A stretch of 64,000 nucleotides of DNA from Durusdinium trenchii (lineage: Eukaryota > Sar > Dinophyceae > Suessiales > Symbiodiniaceae), in assembly GCA_963970005.1 (NCBI GenBank), contig CAXAMN010027428.1, positions 1 through 64,000 on the forward strand. Reading direction: 5' to 3'. This document shows, in pieces, positions 28,800-41,099 of the stretch. A program made the position numbers and the translations under genes. Position 1 is the first letter of the stretch; each line of letters opens with the position of its first letter. The notes beneath the pieces were generated by a model that was given only the letters and a program-made list of their open reading frames with translations, ran no database searches and had not been told where the DNA came from.

Positions 28800-30023
28800 T
28801 GGCATCTCATTGATAATTCATCTCCAAATGAACTAAATTGTTCATTGATTTTGCAACTATCATTGATTGTTCATCATTTGCTTGTTCAACGTTGCTAAAT
28901 GATTTCAATGCCGCATGGCCTTGGAGGCCTCGAGCCCTGCGGCGACTGCATGAGCCCTGCGGCGACGGCATGAGCCCTGCATGTTCGAGCCTTGCAGCTC
29001 TCCATGTCTTTGGTGGACACAAGGCCCTGCCGGTGGCGACAGCTCGGAGTGGACAGCTGCCAGGCAGCTGCATTGAAGTTCACACCAAAACGGCATCGTC
29101 ACATCAAGCACAAGCAAGGGAAGTAAGGGACTGAAAAAGAAACAACGCGTGACGCGTGCACCTTGTTGAAGTTCGGCTTTAGAAGTTCTGTGTCTTTTTG
29201 AAATTCTATCATAAACATGATCCAAACAGAATCCATCTAGAGCTCTGCCATTGTGGTCGTGGTCATGCCTATACTCTTTGACACCCACCCGAGATCGCCA
29301 CTCATGCACCTCCGTGAGGCTCTCGTCCACTGCGAAGGCCACCCGTCGTTCCGTCAACGTGGAAAGCTCCTGTCTTCGGCACCGGGGAGGACCCACAGAT
29401 CGGCGGACTGGCGGGTGGGTCAAAACAGGGGAGAACCTTGGTAACACGACTTGACAATCAACGCGCTACTCCTAACATCCCTTGGTATGCTGTGATACAG
29501 GGAGACCTTGACTTGGTTGATGTTGGTTGATGCTGGTGAGGGGAGGCTGGTCAGACCTGAATCAAAACAGGTAGCACCTGGGTAACACGACGCATTCTGC
29601 GTATATAGTTGTTCCGCCCAAAGACATCCCTTGATTTGGTGTCCGCACGCACGCAGCCTCCAGACATCCCTTGATATGCTGTTTGGTTTGGTGAGGGAGG
29701 TTTAAGGACCCACAGCCAAGTCGTCTCCAACAATGGAGCCGTTCGCCATGATGACTTTTCCCCGGTTCGCACGTCCATTGAAGCCATTGCCTCAAAAAAA
29801 CCGTGTCGCGGCCCTGCCTCCCACTGCTGGAGCAATTGAGGACTTTGCTCTATGGGCTCCTTGCAGTCTTCGGATGCATGAGTCAAATCAGTCAATCTTG
29901 ACCTGATACGAGTGGAGTCCATCGGTGCAGTGATTCCTTTCGGGTTGTTGGATAGCAGCCTTTGCGGAATGGCGGAATGAGTCATTGAACACTGAAGATC
30001 CTCGAATTAAAACTACACTCCCA
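28800..30023. other. Mostly non-coding, locally duplicated words
   Basis: A triplicated ATGAGCCCTGC(G) word lies at 28936-28981. CATCCCTTG plus TATGCTGT and AACAGG...GGTAACACGAC each occur two to three times in 29405-29690, suggesting decayed tandem copies. A minus-strand frame (29551-29985) is open for 144 codons and protein-like in part (LTHASEDCKEPIEQSPQLLQ) but has no clear splice edges. Confidence 0.3.
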
Positions 30024-30117
30024 CTCACTAGCATGGAAGATCATGGAAGTGGAAAACCCTCTGTTCGTAAGGAAAGTAGTCTTCTAAGGGACCAGTTTCC
30101 ACTTCCATGTTAGTGAG
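30024..30117. repeat. Foldback (MITE-like) element
   Basis: The arms are CTCACTAGCATGGAAG...TGGAAA on the left and TTTCCACTTCCATGTTAGTGAG on the right. They pair over 22 bases with one mismatch, the left arm carrying a 10-base internal duplication. The loop is about 40 nt. No ORF. Confidence 0.6.
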
Positions 30118-30147
30118 ACAAAGTGGATCTGCTGGCATTTCTCGTAG

Positions 30148-30452
30148 AGCGTCTGGCTGCCTCCAAGTATTCTGTAATCTTCACGGCTGATTCGTCCAAG
30201 CCGTTGATGAACGTTGCGGCCTGCAAGTTGCGGTACTCAGATGTGAAAGCTACACACCCGTTGCGGTACTGGACACATCTGTTTCTGGAGCAGTTGGCAG
30301 ATGTTGGCAGCCTGCCTTCCTGTTTCATCTTTGCTGGGGATCAGTCCGATGTTTTTGGCAGTTTGAAAGAACTATCCTTGTCAAAGAACTGGGATAATGA
30401 GTTCAAGCTCTTCAATGACACAGTCTTGTCACCCCGGACTTTGATCCTCCAG
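30148..30452 (+). CDS. Plus-strand exon of an unknown gene
   Basis: The acceptor TTTCTCGTAG opens at 30148 and the donor CAG|GTCCGT closes at 30452, giving 101 codons: ASKYSVIFTADSSKPLMNVA, RYWTHLFLEQLADVGSLP, SCFIFAGDQSDVFGSLKEL. It is well-composed protein. A second candidate exon starts after TTTTTCAG at 30604 (DPRTVLRGSPPYPNAPVPA), but its phase does not fit directly, so an intermediate exon or another donor is needed. No family is recognised. Confidence 0.45.
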
Positions 30453-31120
30453 GTCCGTCCCCACCAATTTCCACCAGTTCACCACACCAAGTCACCATTT
30501 GTCAAACAAAAGAAAGCAAAAGAATCATCCACATGGTCCATATGCTTTCTCTATGTTGAAACTCAAAGGAAATCCCAGTGAAGGGCACCTGTCTGTTTTT
30601 CAGTGACCCACGTACCGTTTTGAGAGGATCGCCCCCATATCCGAATGCACCTGTGCCAGCGTCCATGAACGGTTGGCATCCAAACGTAATCTCGCCTGTC
30701 CCGGGGGTCGGGTCTAGACTGGACTGGCCAAGTACCTGGCTAGTGGTATGGACTGCCAGGTACTTCTGTATGCACAAGTATGGAATGACTCTGTTGGGGT
30801 TGCACATCAACATGAATTGAACTTGAATTCAGACTCGTAGGCAACAACAAACATGCTGATGAGGAAACATGGAAACAGTTATCGACACCTTGCATCAGTC
30901 TATTGGTGGATTCTACACCTACATAATTCATAATACTCGGGGAAAAAAAAACATGCACTTCATCTATGGAATGTTGATTCACAACAACTTGCAATCGCTG
31001 CTGCTTCTTGAACTCCTCTCGGCAGGGGGTAGGTTGTTTGAGGCGGTTGTCTGAATGTCTGAAGTTCATGTCGCTGTGGCACGGCCGGAGAGCTAGGTTC
31101 CATGTTCCATGTTGCTTCAA

Positions 31121-31369
31121 TCATCCTCGAGTAGAGACGAACATGACCATCTCAAGAATTTCACCAGGTCTCGTTTGTGGAAGTCTTCGGAGTTTAGTAC
31201 TTCTGCATGGTTGCACTCCAATCCTCACTGCAAACCCAGTGGCTCGTGGGCGCTTTTGCAACAGCCGTGCGAGCTGATTGGTGCGCTCGGCATCCTGGAC
31301 GGCTTGGCACGGCGTTGCTTCGCAGTCGTTCACGTATCTGGGGTGTCTCAAACTGGGCGCAGTGGACAA
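31121..31369 (-). CDS. Candidate exon, two frames plausible
   Basis: The minus-strand frame reading ERTNQLARLLQKRPRATGF, then TRPGEILEMVMF, is open for 82 codons with a possible donor GTCATG. A second frame over the same DNA is also open. The assignment is weak. Confidence 0.25.
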   Translation of the reverse strand: MSTAPSLRHPRYVNDCEATPCQAVQDAERTNQLARLLQKRPRATGFAVRIGVQPCRSTKLRRLPQTRPGEILEMVMFVSTRG

Positions 31370-32140
31370 AGCACCAATAACCAGTCAGGAGGCATAACCC
31401 CCGATAACCTTCCAAACTCTTTGCTTTGTCCCCTTCAAAACTTGAGACACATCAATAGTTTCTACGGACTTGACCTGTCTTGTCAGCGTAGTAAGGCCCT
31501 GACGAGGTCTTTCGTTGAACATGACTGGAACTGCATGCTGCCCAAAAATACAAGAAGTTTCAGAACTGACACATTCAGAAAGACTGCCATGCTCAGCATG
31601 CTCCAGCAAACAGCTCGCACATGACACTTCCCTAAAAATTGTGTCGTAACACATCACATCACGACTCCTATGTTGACTTTCTGTTGACTTTCTCGTACTT
31701 GTTTTAATCTTGAAACCACAGCTCTTTCCAATGGGATTCATAAACAATGACAATGTCCAAAGCATGCACCATAAGATCACATGATCTTCTGACACCCGTC
31801 CTCTTGTGGATCTTTGCCCACTTTCAACTTCGCGACCAAAGCACTTTCCGCAGCCAAATCCTCGTCTCTAGCGACGAGGCTGTTGATGCCTTGGACTGGG
31901 CACAGCAAATAACATGAAATCGAAGAAAATCTGTGGGACCTCTACGGTCAAAGCTGGTTACTTGGGGCCTGTTACTTGGGGAGCTGACTGAACAATGCTG
32001 AAGATCCATTAGTTGGTCATTGGTCAACTCCTGCAAGGATGGGTCTATCAATAGTGAGTGAAGCCACTTTCGGCTGTGGGTTCACCTGGGGGGTTCATGA
32101 ATTTTGAGTCTTAATACGTCTTGTCTTGATCCACTTTTTC

Positions 32141-32172
32141 GCTATTAGGTTGGAGGCCATCGCTATTCGATT
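32141..32172. repeat. Dispersed 21-bp repeat, partial copy
   Basis: It reads GCTATTAGGTTGGAGGCCAT then CGCTATTCGATTGG. It is the same word as at 50318-50404 and, inverted, at 44641-44676. Confidence 0.6.
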
Positions 32173-33029
32173 GGATTCATTTTTTCGAAAAAACTGATAA
32201 TGTTTTGATCCACAGCAGCATATTGGACAGCATAGCACAGCCATGAATGAGTACATTCTCTGGGATCCTCGCTGACTTCGGATCTCCGCGGCCTCAGGCA
32301 GAGGGGGATCGTTCTTTGGGTCCAAGAAAACCTCGGGTCTCGCGTTTTGGAGTCATACCATCATACCGTCATGCCCACCGCCCCAACTCTTCTGTGAGAG
32401 AACGAAAACACGTTTGGATCATTCATTCCACGGAAAATCGACGGTTCTCGGCATTGGGAGCGCGTTCAACTGGAAGATCGGTTCGGGTCCCTTTTGACAT
32501 CTTTTCAGTCGCAAGAAGAGCCTTGCACCTATCTTTCCCTATCACTCCCCTTACACCATTGAAGCAACATGAAAAAAACACTTCCATGGAAGCTCTCCAA
32601 AACACTTATCATTGGGCACACGTATCTCCAAAAACTTCCGGAATCCCCTACCATCCCATATCCCATCCCATATCCCAACCCATCCCATACCACCCAATGA
32701 TCACTCACTAGCCAGTCTGTGCAGTGCTTGGGACCACTTCCGCTCACGGCTCCGAACCTCTCGGCACGGGCTCGGGCCCGTCACGTCCGAGTCGAGCGGA
32801 CGTGGCGAGCGGAGAGGGCGGCCTCTTCCGCTCGGGACAGCGGCGCAGCAAGTGGAGGAGAGCCTTGGTATACTCGGGATCTAGAGTGACTAGAGTCGAG
32901 TTGCAGGTCAATCCACATGGATGGGTCGAACTTCAAGGCTCTATACTATACACAGTACAGGTGTCAATATATGGTCAATGGCACTTAAAGGCCTTCACAA
33001 GTTCCTTGGATGGTTCTCCTCATGGTTCC

Positions 33030-33467
33030 CTATCTGTTCTGATGAAGGAAGGACCCACTCTCCAATGCATAAACGCACTCCTCATCCGTTCGTCGCAGCG
33101 GTTCTGAGTTTCGAACCATTTCAAGGCCAGCTCTGACCGAAGGCAAAAGAGCTTTCCCTGGCCACGGTCGAGGCTCCCAAGAATACATCCATAAATACAC
33201 ACCTTCGAACCACACCGGTCCAAGGCGTAGACCACCGGTCAAAGTGGCGCGTGGCTTCCACCGCAATGACAGCTGCTTTGACCACGAGTTCTTGAGGAGT
33301 CTTCGCTCTGCACCTCGGTCCGTTCCCTACCCCGTGCCTCCGCAGTGGTCATTCAGCCAGCTGGTCAAGTGGCCGTCCAAACGGCTCAAAGCAAAGGGCA
33401 CCTGTGGGAGAATAATGATGTGTTTCGGATTCAGCATGATGAGCTTCTGTAAGCAGACTGCAAGTTG
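33030..33467 (-). CDS. 3' end of a multi-exon gene, three exons
   Basis: The exons are 33331-33467 (QLAVCLQKLIMLNPKHIIIL, VPFALSRLDGHLTSWLNDH), 33203-33307 (TPQELVVKAAVIAVEATRHF) and 33030-33132 (AGLEMVRNSEPLRR, ending at TAG). The introns are 23 nt (33308-33330, GTAGGG...TGCAG) and 70 nt (33133-33202, GTGTGT...GGTCAG). Phases agree at both joins and all three exons read as folded protein. The 23-nt intron is extraordinarily short; a deletion in a pseudogene is the alternative. No family is recognised. Confidence 0.45.
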
Positions 33468-33499
33468 CTGGAAGCAACAGCCAATCCTGGAGAACCTTC

Positions 33500-35575
33500 G
33501 AGCAGAATTCTTGAGAGTACAACACTTCTGTCAAAACCAACAATTTAATTTGAGCCAACTTTGGCTTTCGGGTGGTTTCTGAAAACACTCGTCCAGCCTT
33601 GGGGTGTGTCGAAGCCCAGCGCTGCAAGATGGATTTCAGCTGAGTTTCAGCCTGGACTTCGTCCGGTCGGGCACCGACTATAGACCTAGCTAGGTACCCT
33701 CCGCCCAGTGTTCACGCCACACAGGGTAGCAAAGTAAACGGATGGTTTCATCATGTTTCATCATGTTTTGTTTCCCAAACAAACAAGGTGGAGCTGGTGT
33801 TCTTCCTTCCACGGCGTCGGCCGAACACGGGGTCTGCCGAACTCGCCTCCTCCAAGGTTTCCTTGTGGAAGAGCGGCAAGGGCGTCACCTGACCGCGGCA
33901 CGACGGGCACGACCGGCACGACCGACGTCCAAGACGCGAAAAACGTTGGAAGGACCGATGCGCCATGTGCACGACCGATCACTATAGCGCTTGAACGACC
34001 TTGCTGGTCTTTGGTGGCATCCATGCAAGATCTAGTTAGGGTATCCTACCTATCTAAAGGTGGGGTAGGGAGGGCGCTGCATACTGAGGCCCAACCAAGC
34101 CTCACCCAAGCCTGCAATTTCGCCGTCGCCATTCTTTGCCTGTGCATCCGCCAAGGACAGACTTGACTCATTCATCGTGCAGAGTGTCGTTGGATCCAGG
34201 AAGTCCATAACATGGCAAGCAAGTGATTGATGAACATCTGAAGGTCTAGCAAGCTGATATTCTTCTCATGTGTCAACCCAGTCTTTCACTCTTTCCGCTA
34301 CTTCTCTATCTGCAACGACTCTCTCGTCCGTCTCGCCACCTCCAAGACGAGCAAGCAACCTAATCGATGAGGCATGAAGTCACCTCTAGACAGCAGCAGG
34401 GGCGCCTGGCCGTGAGCGAAAAGACCGTCAAACGGATGGGGTCGGGGTCTTGGGGGATTGGTCATCCGTTGAAACGGAGAGCCAGTGGGGTGACCGATCT
34501 TGGCGGGGATGATGATGGTGACCAATCGTTTCATCCAGAAGTGGAGAAGAAAAAAAACAACCAACATCGATTGAGGACCTGCGATTTGCATGGAAGCTTT
34601 TTTGAGTGCCAATCTTGTGTGTCTGTGCTGTGACTATTACTGTTGAAACCATGCACTAGTCAGGCCTTGAGCTGCTGGCAAAACTGAGTGCGATAACATG
34701 GCATGCACCTCCGAAGTAGAAGCATCAGCATCAACCACAACCTGAGCCTTTGCCATTCATCGAGTTACTCGGTGGCCTCAGCCTTACTGACTACATACTC
34801 ACTACTATGTGGCTCAGCACTCTTCTATGGCTCCCGATCCTCACCGTTTGGGCCGGTCCGCCTTGAGCAACAATTGCACCGGCTCGGTCCAAGAGGCGGT
34901 GATTTCAAGCTCCAAAGCCTGGTGCAAAGGGAGACCAGCCGAGAGCGCCGCCGAGAGTGGAGAGGAGCCAAGGAGAGGAGTTTGGGGTTGGTGAGTGCCC
35001 TATAGTGCATAGTGCCCAGCAGCGGTCATCCATCGAAGGTACTTTGGTTTTGTTGGTGGTTTCTGATTCCTATAAGTGTTTCTGAAACTCAGAAAGTGCT
35101 CAAGTTCCATGTCCCAAAAAACCAACTGAGACATGCAAGACTCCTCCCTCGGTTTCGACCAGTTCGCTCTTCTGCCGCTCGAGCTCTTCCGCGGCGGGAG
35201 CGCGTGGCGTCCGCCTCTGGAGCAGCTCTTGGCAGCTGCTTCAGCACGCTGGACAGCAGCGAAGCCACCTGGGCCAACCGAGCGGAGCGGAGCTGCTCGG
35301 AGCTGCGAAGTGTTCACCGACCGGGTACTGGAGTCGTCTGGAGGAAGTGGAGGCGTCTGGAGGAAGAGTGAGGAAGTGGTCTGCTGAAGTCTTCACCGTT
35401 TCGGTTTTCGTATGGATCGGGTGTTCGACTGGGTAAAAAAACAGAGAGAACGTGATGCATGTGCATATAAAAAAAATTCGATGACCTCCGGAAGTGTCGG
35501 AGATCCCCTTTCAGGAAGTCACCCTCAAGTGAATTGATACCCATGACTGGGAGGGTCGAGGGAGGTGACTTCCAG
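33500..35575. other. Mostly non-coding
   Basis: Minus-strand candidates without firm edges are 34300-34390 (RLGCLLVLEVARRTRESLQ, ending in a stop) and 35130-35280 (LAQVASLLSSVLKQLPRAAP, after TTCGCAG). No repeat or RNA gene was recognised. Confidence 0.3.
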
Positions 35576-35689
35576 TTGATGTCCCACCCGCAGTGCGGCC
35601 TCCGTGGGGCATTCCTCAACGACCGCATGGCCACAGGGCAGTGCACTCACCTGCAGGCCGGTGACTCATCGGTCCTCATAACCCACCTG
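35576..35689 (+). CDS. Plus-strand internal exon, unknown gene
   Basis: It is bounded by an acceptor (GACTTCCAG) and a GTAGGT donor (35690). The 38 codons read LMSHPQCGLRGAFLNDRMAT, then THLQAGDSSVLITHL. It lies tail-to-tail with the minus-strand gene ending at 35815. Confidence 0.4.
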
Positions 35690-35814
35690 GTAGGTCACCA
35701 ATGGTCACCAACTCCACCCACCAACACTCACTCAACATCTTCCTAGTGATCAGAATCGCTCGTGGTTGAAAGACTTGATGGACACACCGAAACACCTTCC
35801 AGTCTACTGCGAGT

Positions 35815-36741
35815 CTAAGCGAGTGGTGAAAGCCCAGAAACAGAAAAGAGCCATCCATCATTGTCGCATGTTCGAGCGGGATTCACGGTCATCTTCCAAC
35901 AAGAAGACACAAATGTCATGAAACATTCCCGCCCAGTCTGCGAACGGACTCCACATTCAGTTCCCACGTAATTTTCGCGCCAAGCCCACCTGTGAGGAGC
36001 AAGCAGCCTCAAGTCTTCTTGTGTTTGGCTTTATATATACACAGTATACGGTTGAAATGTATTGCAAATTGCCATGATTTATAGGTGGCAAAGCATGGCA
36101 AATCTGCTGTTGCTTTTCATGCGTGCCTGCATGCCTGGCCAAAAAAACACACACACAATGTTTGAGATTTGAAGTACTGAAACTTCACTACACAGGGAAC
36201 AGGTCTCCTCTTACAGATGTCGCTGCCTTCCCTTAGCTTCTCTTCCAGTGCAGTCTGAACTGCAAGGACCTGCTAGGTCCTTTCTCAACACCAGCATATC
36301 TAACATCTCTTGGCACGGGCGACCAGGCCAAGTCTTTTCCAATTTCCGCAAATTTGGTGTCCATCTCTCCGTAGACGTACCTGGGAAAGGGGCAAGAAGG
36401 GCTAGCAGCTACCTTGCGTGTGAGCTGTGCAGTGTGATCCCCGTCGAATATTCCAACAAATGGCCAACGAGTTGTGAGTGGGCAAACAATGGAGCATCAA
36501 AAGCTCGCTTTGCTGGTCACGGTTTCTTCGCTGAAATCTGAAACCTACCTTGAAGCCTTGGCCTGCTATAAGGATGATTCTGACAACAATGGTCTGACTC
36601 GAAGAGCAATTCATGTCATCCCTCAAAGTGCATGTTATATGTTCTGCAAAATTATATGAATGCAATATACCTTCGAAATGCATCATACTCAGAGAATATC
36701 AGATACCTTTTTTCTGTCGGAGCAGTTCCACTAGCGCGTTC
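35815..36741 (-). CDS. Five-exon gene segment with very short introns
   Basis: The exons are 36707-36741, 36549-36643, 36413-36507, 36270-36380 and 35815-35989 (stop at 35815). The introns are 63, 41, 32 and 280 nt. All four joins keep phase, and each intron has a canonical GT and a pyrimidine-rich AG (e.g. GTAGGT; TTTCCCAG). The protein reads NALVELLRQKK, TIVVRIILIAGQGFK, RAFDAPLFAHSQLVGHLLEY, YVYGEMDTKFAEIGKDLAW and WAWRENYVGTECG. No domain is recognised. Further upstream exons exist (see 37098-38106), but the link between the two clusters is not established. Confidence 0.6.
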
Positions 36742-37097
36742 CTATAAGGATGTACGTCCGCCAACCCAAGGTCTCAGCGTTGTGGGCACCAAAACGGAAG
36801 CCGCTGACCCAAGCGTGGGCGGAAGTTGGGCTGCCGCGCCAGGCTAAGCCTTGGACGTTGAGTTGGGATTCAACCAATCAGGAGAACCAACCATCTTGAA
36901 CCTTGGATTAGTCAAGCAATGAACATCCCATGCAACAGTCACCATGGAACCATTCATCCAGGTTCCAACACCATTGTTCACCCATCTTCATCACGAATAA
37001 CAGTTCTAACCGGCCAGGCTGGATGCTTTGTCCGATGCTTTTCCCCAAACTTCACACAGCTTTGACCAAGAGAGCATCCTGGCGGCCAAGTCTTCAC

Positions 37098-38106
37098 CAA
37101 GGCCTAGGCCCCAGCAATGCCCGCGCTGCCAAATGCCTCCCACAGCTGACGCCCAAGTGGCCAGCGCGCTCGAAAGGAGATGAAACAAACCGCTTTCGAT
37201 GGTCCTACCTGAACCATCGTCTTTACAACATCATCGGAAGGAAAGGCTCTACTTGTGATTCACAGAAAAGAAGCTGAATCAACTCATGCCTGAGAACGGT
37301 CTTGCACATCTCAGCTCGTACAAGAGTCAAGAGCTTGTTCTTGCACCACTCAAACCAAGTGCACCTCTTACAGCCTAAAACATTACATTTAGAGAAACAT
37401 AACACAGTAGCAAAAAAAATCCACCCAATATGTAACACAGTGGCAAGAAATCCACCCAATATGCATCCAAAGTAAGAGAAAAGAGGCGATCTGAGCCCAA
37501 ACAACATGTCTTTTTGGTCAGCAGATCTGTCTGGTTTGGTCTTTCTCCCTCACCGAGGTCGCAATTCTCTTCGGGAGACCCGGACCTTTGGCTTCTCTGG
37601 CGCTTCGCAATCCTGGGCACGAAGCGCTGCCGAAGCGCTCAGACCCACGCGTGCGAAAGGTTCCCAAACGTGGTGTAACAGTAGTCTCCAGTGATGTCCA
37701 GTGGAGCCACTATCATGATTTGTCCAGGAGAGATCCTCCTGGAAGAGTTTCCTTGAAGCACAAAACTGATCAATTGATGTGCCTTCATCGGTGCTCAGGG
37801 GATCCTTTGGCCATGTCCAGTGCCGAAAAAAAGGGGCCGTTCCTATGTCCCCTGGAAAGAAGAGGTAAATGGCCAGAAAAGAAGTCCCCACGCGAACTAC
37901 TGCCTGCCGAGTTCTTCAAGTATGTTATTGTCTTTATGCTACAAGGATCTACAAGGTTAGATCCGGTGTTACTTGGGCTATGTGCCTCTCTCAACTGTGA
38001 AGGACCATAGAGGATAGAACGCAGATAGAGATGCAGTACCTTCGCCTTCATCCGAACCCAATGAAGCCAGCAGCACATGCGGGAATAGACATCAGGTCGA
38101 CGCTCC
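37098..38106 (-). CDS. Exon cluster upstream of the 36-kb gene
   Basis: Proposed exons are 38040-38106 (RPDVYSRMCCWLHWVRMKAK), 37904-37994, 37554-37851 (TAPFFRHWTWPKDPLSTDEG), 37456-37526, 37253-37374 (KNKLLTLVRAEMCKTVLRHE), a 12-nt micro-exon 37209-37220 and 37098-37168. The introns are 45, 52 (GC donor), 27, 81, 32 and 40 nt. Phase is kept at every join; two introns are multiples of three without stops, so those joins are not forced. The cluster may be the 5' part of the gene ending at 35815 or end separately near 37010. No family is recognised. Confidence 0.45.
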
Positions 38107-38109
38107 CTG

Positions 38110-40596
38110 AGGCCTGGAACGCCAAGAATTTCAGCACGATCTGGATACAGTGGAATGACTCATGTCCCATGGATATATCGCTTTGCCCGCAAAGGTTGAT
38201 CCGTGAGCCAACACGTTTTGGCACTTTGAGTGTTTCAACGACATGGAAGGTAAAGGTGCAACCATGCACGCCCCGTTCACCATGGGGTCTGAGTGCTTCC
38301 CACGACCCAAAACCGCTGACGACATGAGGTGTCGAAACATGCGGAAACCAATACGTGAGAATGTAAGAAGCAATGAAGGCAAAAAGAAAGGAAACTCTGC
38401 TTATGCACAGGTGAAAGGCCACTTGGCCGACCACTAAAGGAGCTTCCATGCATTATCTATCCCAAAAAATGCCATCCAATAGCAGCTCGTAGGCGCTGAT
38501 TTCATCTCTCAAACAGTCACCTAGTCGGCTTGCTATCGCCTGCCCAAAGTGGAGCAGAATACCAAGTCTCCAGAAATGCCTTCCAAGGCGGCACGCGAAG
38601 TGCATGAGTTGAATTTGTTTCTTTCCAGTGACACCTTTTGGCATTCGACTGACTGTTGCAATTGATCTTAATTACCATATGTAAGTACAGTGGAATCGGC
38701 AGACGTGAACGAAGGCAACCTGGGAACAAATGAGTCAAGCTGTCAAGACTGTTTTTGTTCACTCAAGATGGACCTTTCGACCGCCTCCAAGCCATTCTCG
38801 ACGAGCTGTTTGGCTTGTCGCTGATCCTAAAAAACACTGCCAACTCCCCACCTGGCACTTTCTTCCTCCACTGTCCAGTCATTGAAGAATAAAAAATTTG
38901 AGAATCACTGTGAACTCATCACTGAATCCATGCTTCCTCATCCTCCCACTGATGAGGCTCCCAGCAGTTTTCCCCAACACCGACCTTACCTCAACGCTCG
39001 TCCTGCTGCCAGCGCTGATGCCGTTCCGCGGCCGTGGTCACTCCGGGGTTCGCCGACCTCGGATGGTTGGACGGTTGGTGTAGTAACCACCAAGGAGATG
39101 GGTGACAGTGACGAGCTGGATTGCAGAGGCTTCAACAATGGCACAAGGGCCCCCAAGTAGATGGTGGTTGTACTAGTGGTTTATATAGACCCCCATCTGT
39201 CTGTTTCAGACATCTCAGGGGTGCCACGGTGCCCTCTGAAGCCAAGGGTATCTGGACTACAGTACTCAGGTGAGCAATGAAAAACTGGATGAGCTGCTTT
39301 GGTGGTTAGCAACAAGTCCTGCAGACTGAGAACCCCTAAATCATGTCCTTCCGCCCTTCAGAACCGACCATCAGAACGGCGCTGTCCTTCCCACTCCAGC
39401 GCTGTCGTTTTGCTCGTTTCTGGGGGTGCCAACAAGACCACCAAGGCCGCACAGCGCTCCGGAAGGCTGGCAGTCGACGAGTTCGGGTCTAGACCAAGGA
39501 TGAAACTTGATGAAACTGTGGGTCCTAAACAGCTAAACAGCCCTGGTCACCAGGGTTGGTTGACCTCCTTCACGTTGTCTATTCTGTTTGTCTATGGGTG
39601 GTCAACTGGTCAACTGGTTGGTTTTCCGGTGCCGATCATCCCGGGAACGGACCTAAGGACAGGGGCCCAGAATGTGTGGATTCAACCTCCATTGATGCAA
39701 GCTAGGACAGGGGCGGACGTGTAATCCGGCTGCCACAGTGTGATCATATCTCTTCACATGCTGGAGATCTGCGTGTTGATTTGATTGACGTTCCTGTCCA
39801 CCAAGCCCTGCTTTCTAGCTCGGAAAACTCTTCATGTTCTTTACCACCAAGCCCAGGGTTTGCCATGCTGGCCACACTTATAGTTGGAGCGACCAAATGT
39901 GCTTTCTCATGAATGGTGTAGTCTCATCATTGCCCAATGGAAATAGAAATTTGAGAACATATGAACCACAATCTAAATCTGCGTTATTGAGGAACACCAG
40001 TTCTTTCCTGGACCCTGGAGATGTTGACAGAGACATTGGTGAAAAACCATGTTAGCCATGTTTCAAGCCAGGATGGAGAGCTTGCTGCTTGCATCTGCTT
40101 GCCATCTTCACATCAAGCAGCAAGAATTTGTCATTGTGGTTCTTTGATCCTCAAACTCACGTGACGTTCGACGGCAGGCAGGCTTGGCTGGGCCCCGAAA
40201 CTGGAGTGACAGCATGGGGCAGTTTCGGCGCTTGATCGTGCCTTTCGTTTGTTTGTGTGCTCGAGTTGGGTGGAGCAGTCCAGTATTGTTGCAAGAAACA
40301 TGTGAAAAAAAATGTGAACATGTGAAAACACACTAGGGATTTCTTTCTCAATGCCTTGTGAACATGTCTCAGTGCCTTCCCATCTTCCCAGCCGCCCTCA
40401 TGGCGCCTGTCAGCGAAACCCATGGCCACACGACCACCCAACGAATAGCCTGGCAGATCGGTCGGTCCAAGGACGTGACGCGAGGCTTTTTGGGATGGAT
40501 GAAGAGATATATATGTGGAGTTATACATGGAGTTCAACTATGGAGTTATATGCAACATTGTGCAACTATATACATGGAGTTCAGAAAGGTCCGCAG
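38110..40596. other. Mostly non-coding with possible upstream exons
   Basis: Minus-strand coding-like stretches lie at about 38130-38380, about 38990-39130 (ending at a GAG|GTAAGG donor) and about 39360-39480 (PERCAALVVLLAPPETSKTT). None has both edges defined. No repeat or RNA gene was seen. Confidence 0.3.
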
Positions 40597-40764
40597 TTCT
40601 TGGAGCAAGTAGAACTTGATCACAAACTCCAGCAGATGTCAATTGATCAGCATTGGTTTCTTGGTGTGGAACTGGTATTTGCATGTCTTTGCTTCTTTGG
40701 CCTGACGGATTGCCAGATTCTGAAACATCTACGCGCCTACCATGACGACCTTCTGCAATTGCAG
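40597..40764 (+). CDS. Plus-strand internal exon with a membrane helix
   Basis: It is bounded by AAGGTCCGCAG and a CAG|GTGATC donor. The 56 codons read EQVELDHKLQQMSIDQHWF, then FLGVELVFACLCFFGLTD (a probable transmembrane helix), then ILKHLRAYHDDLLQLQ. No family is recognised. Confidence 0.4.
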
Positions 40765-40946
40765 GTGATCCAAGACTTCTTTGATGGCCTGAACTGGGCA
40801 ACATGACTGGGCCAAATCAATAGCACTTGACACCACAATCTGAGGAGTCTCAATCACAGGAAGGGTGAGGCCAAAGTCCTGCAATACTCAATCATCCAAG
40901 CTTTAAACCTGCACGGGTGCTTCTTTGTGCACCAGGGTAGTCTCTT

Positions 40947-41098
40947 TCAGTACCTGTCGCTCAATGTTGACCCTCCAAACAATTTGCGGAAAATCTGAAG
41001 GCCGAAGAAACTGGCCTGCTTGACGCTCTCAGCTTGAAGTTCAGCCTCTTCCATCCCTTCCAAACCACCCTTTCTGAGCACCTTTCTTTTCCGCATGA
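40947..41098 (-). CDS. Terminal exon, unknown gene
   Basis: It is open from an acceptor (GTGCCAG) to TGA at 40949-40947. The reading is MRKRKVLRKGGLEGMEEAEL, then VKQASFFGLQIFRKLFGG. The basic start and amphipathic helix are protein-like. The ATG at 41096 could also be a true start of a 48-residue protein. Confidence 0.35.
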
Positions 41099-41099
41099 C

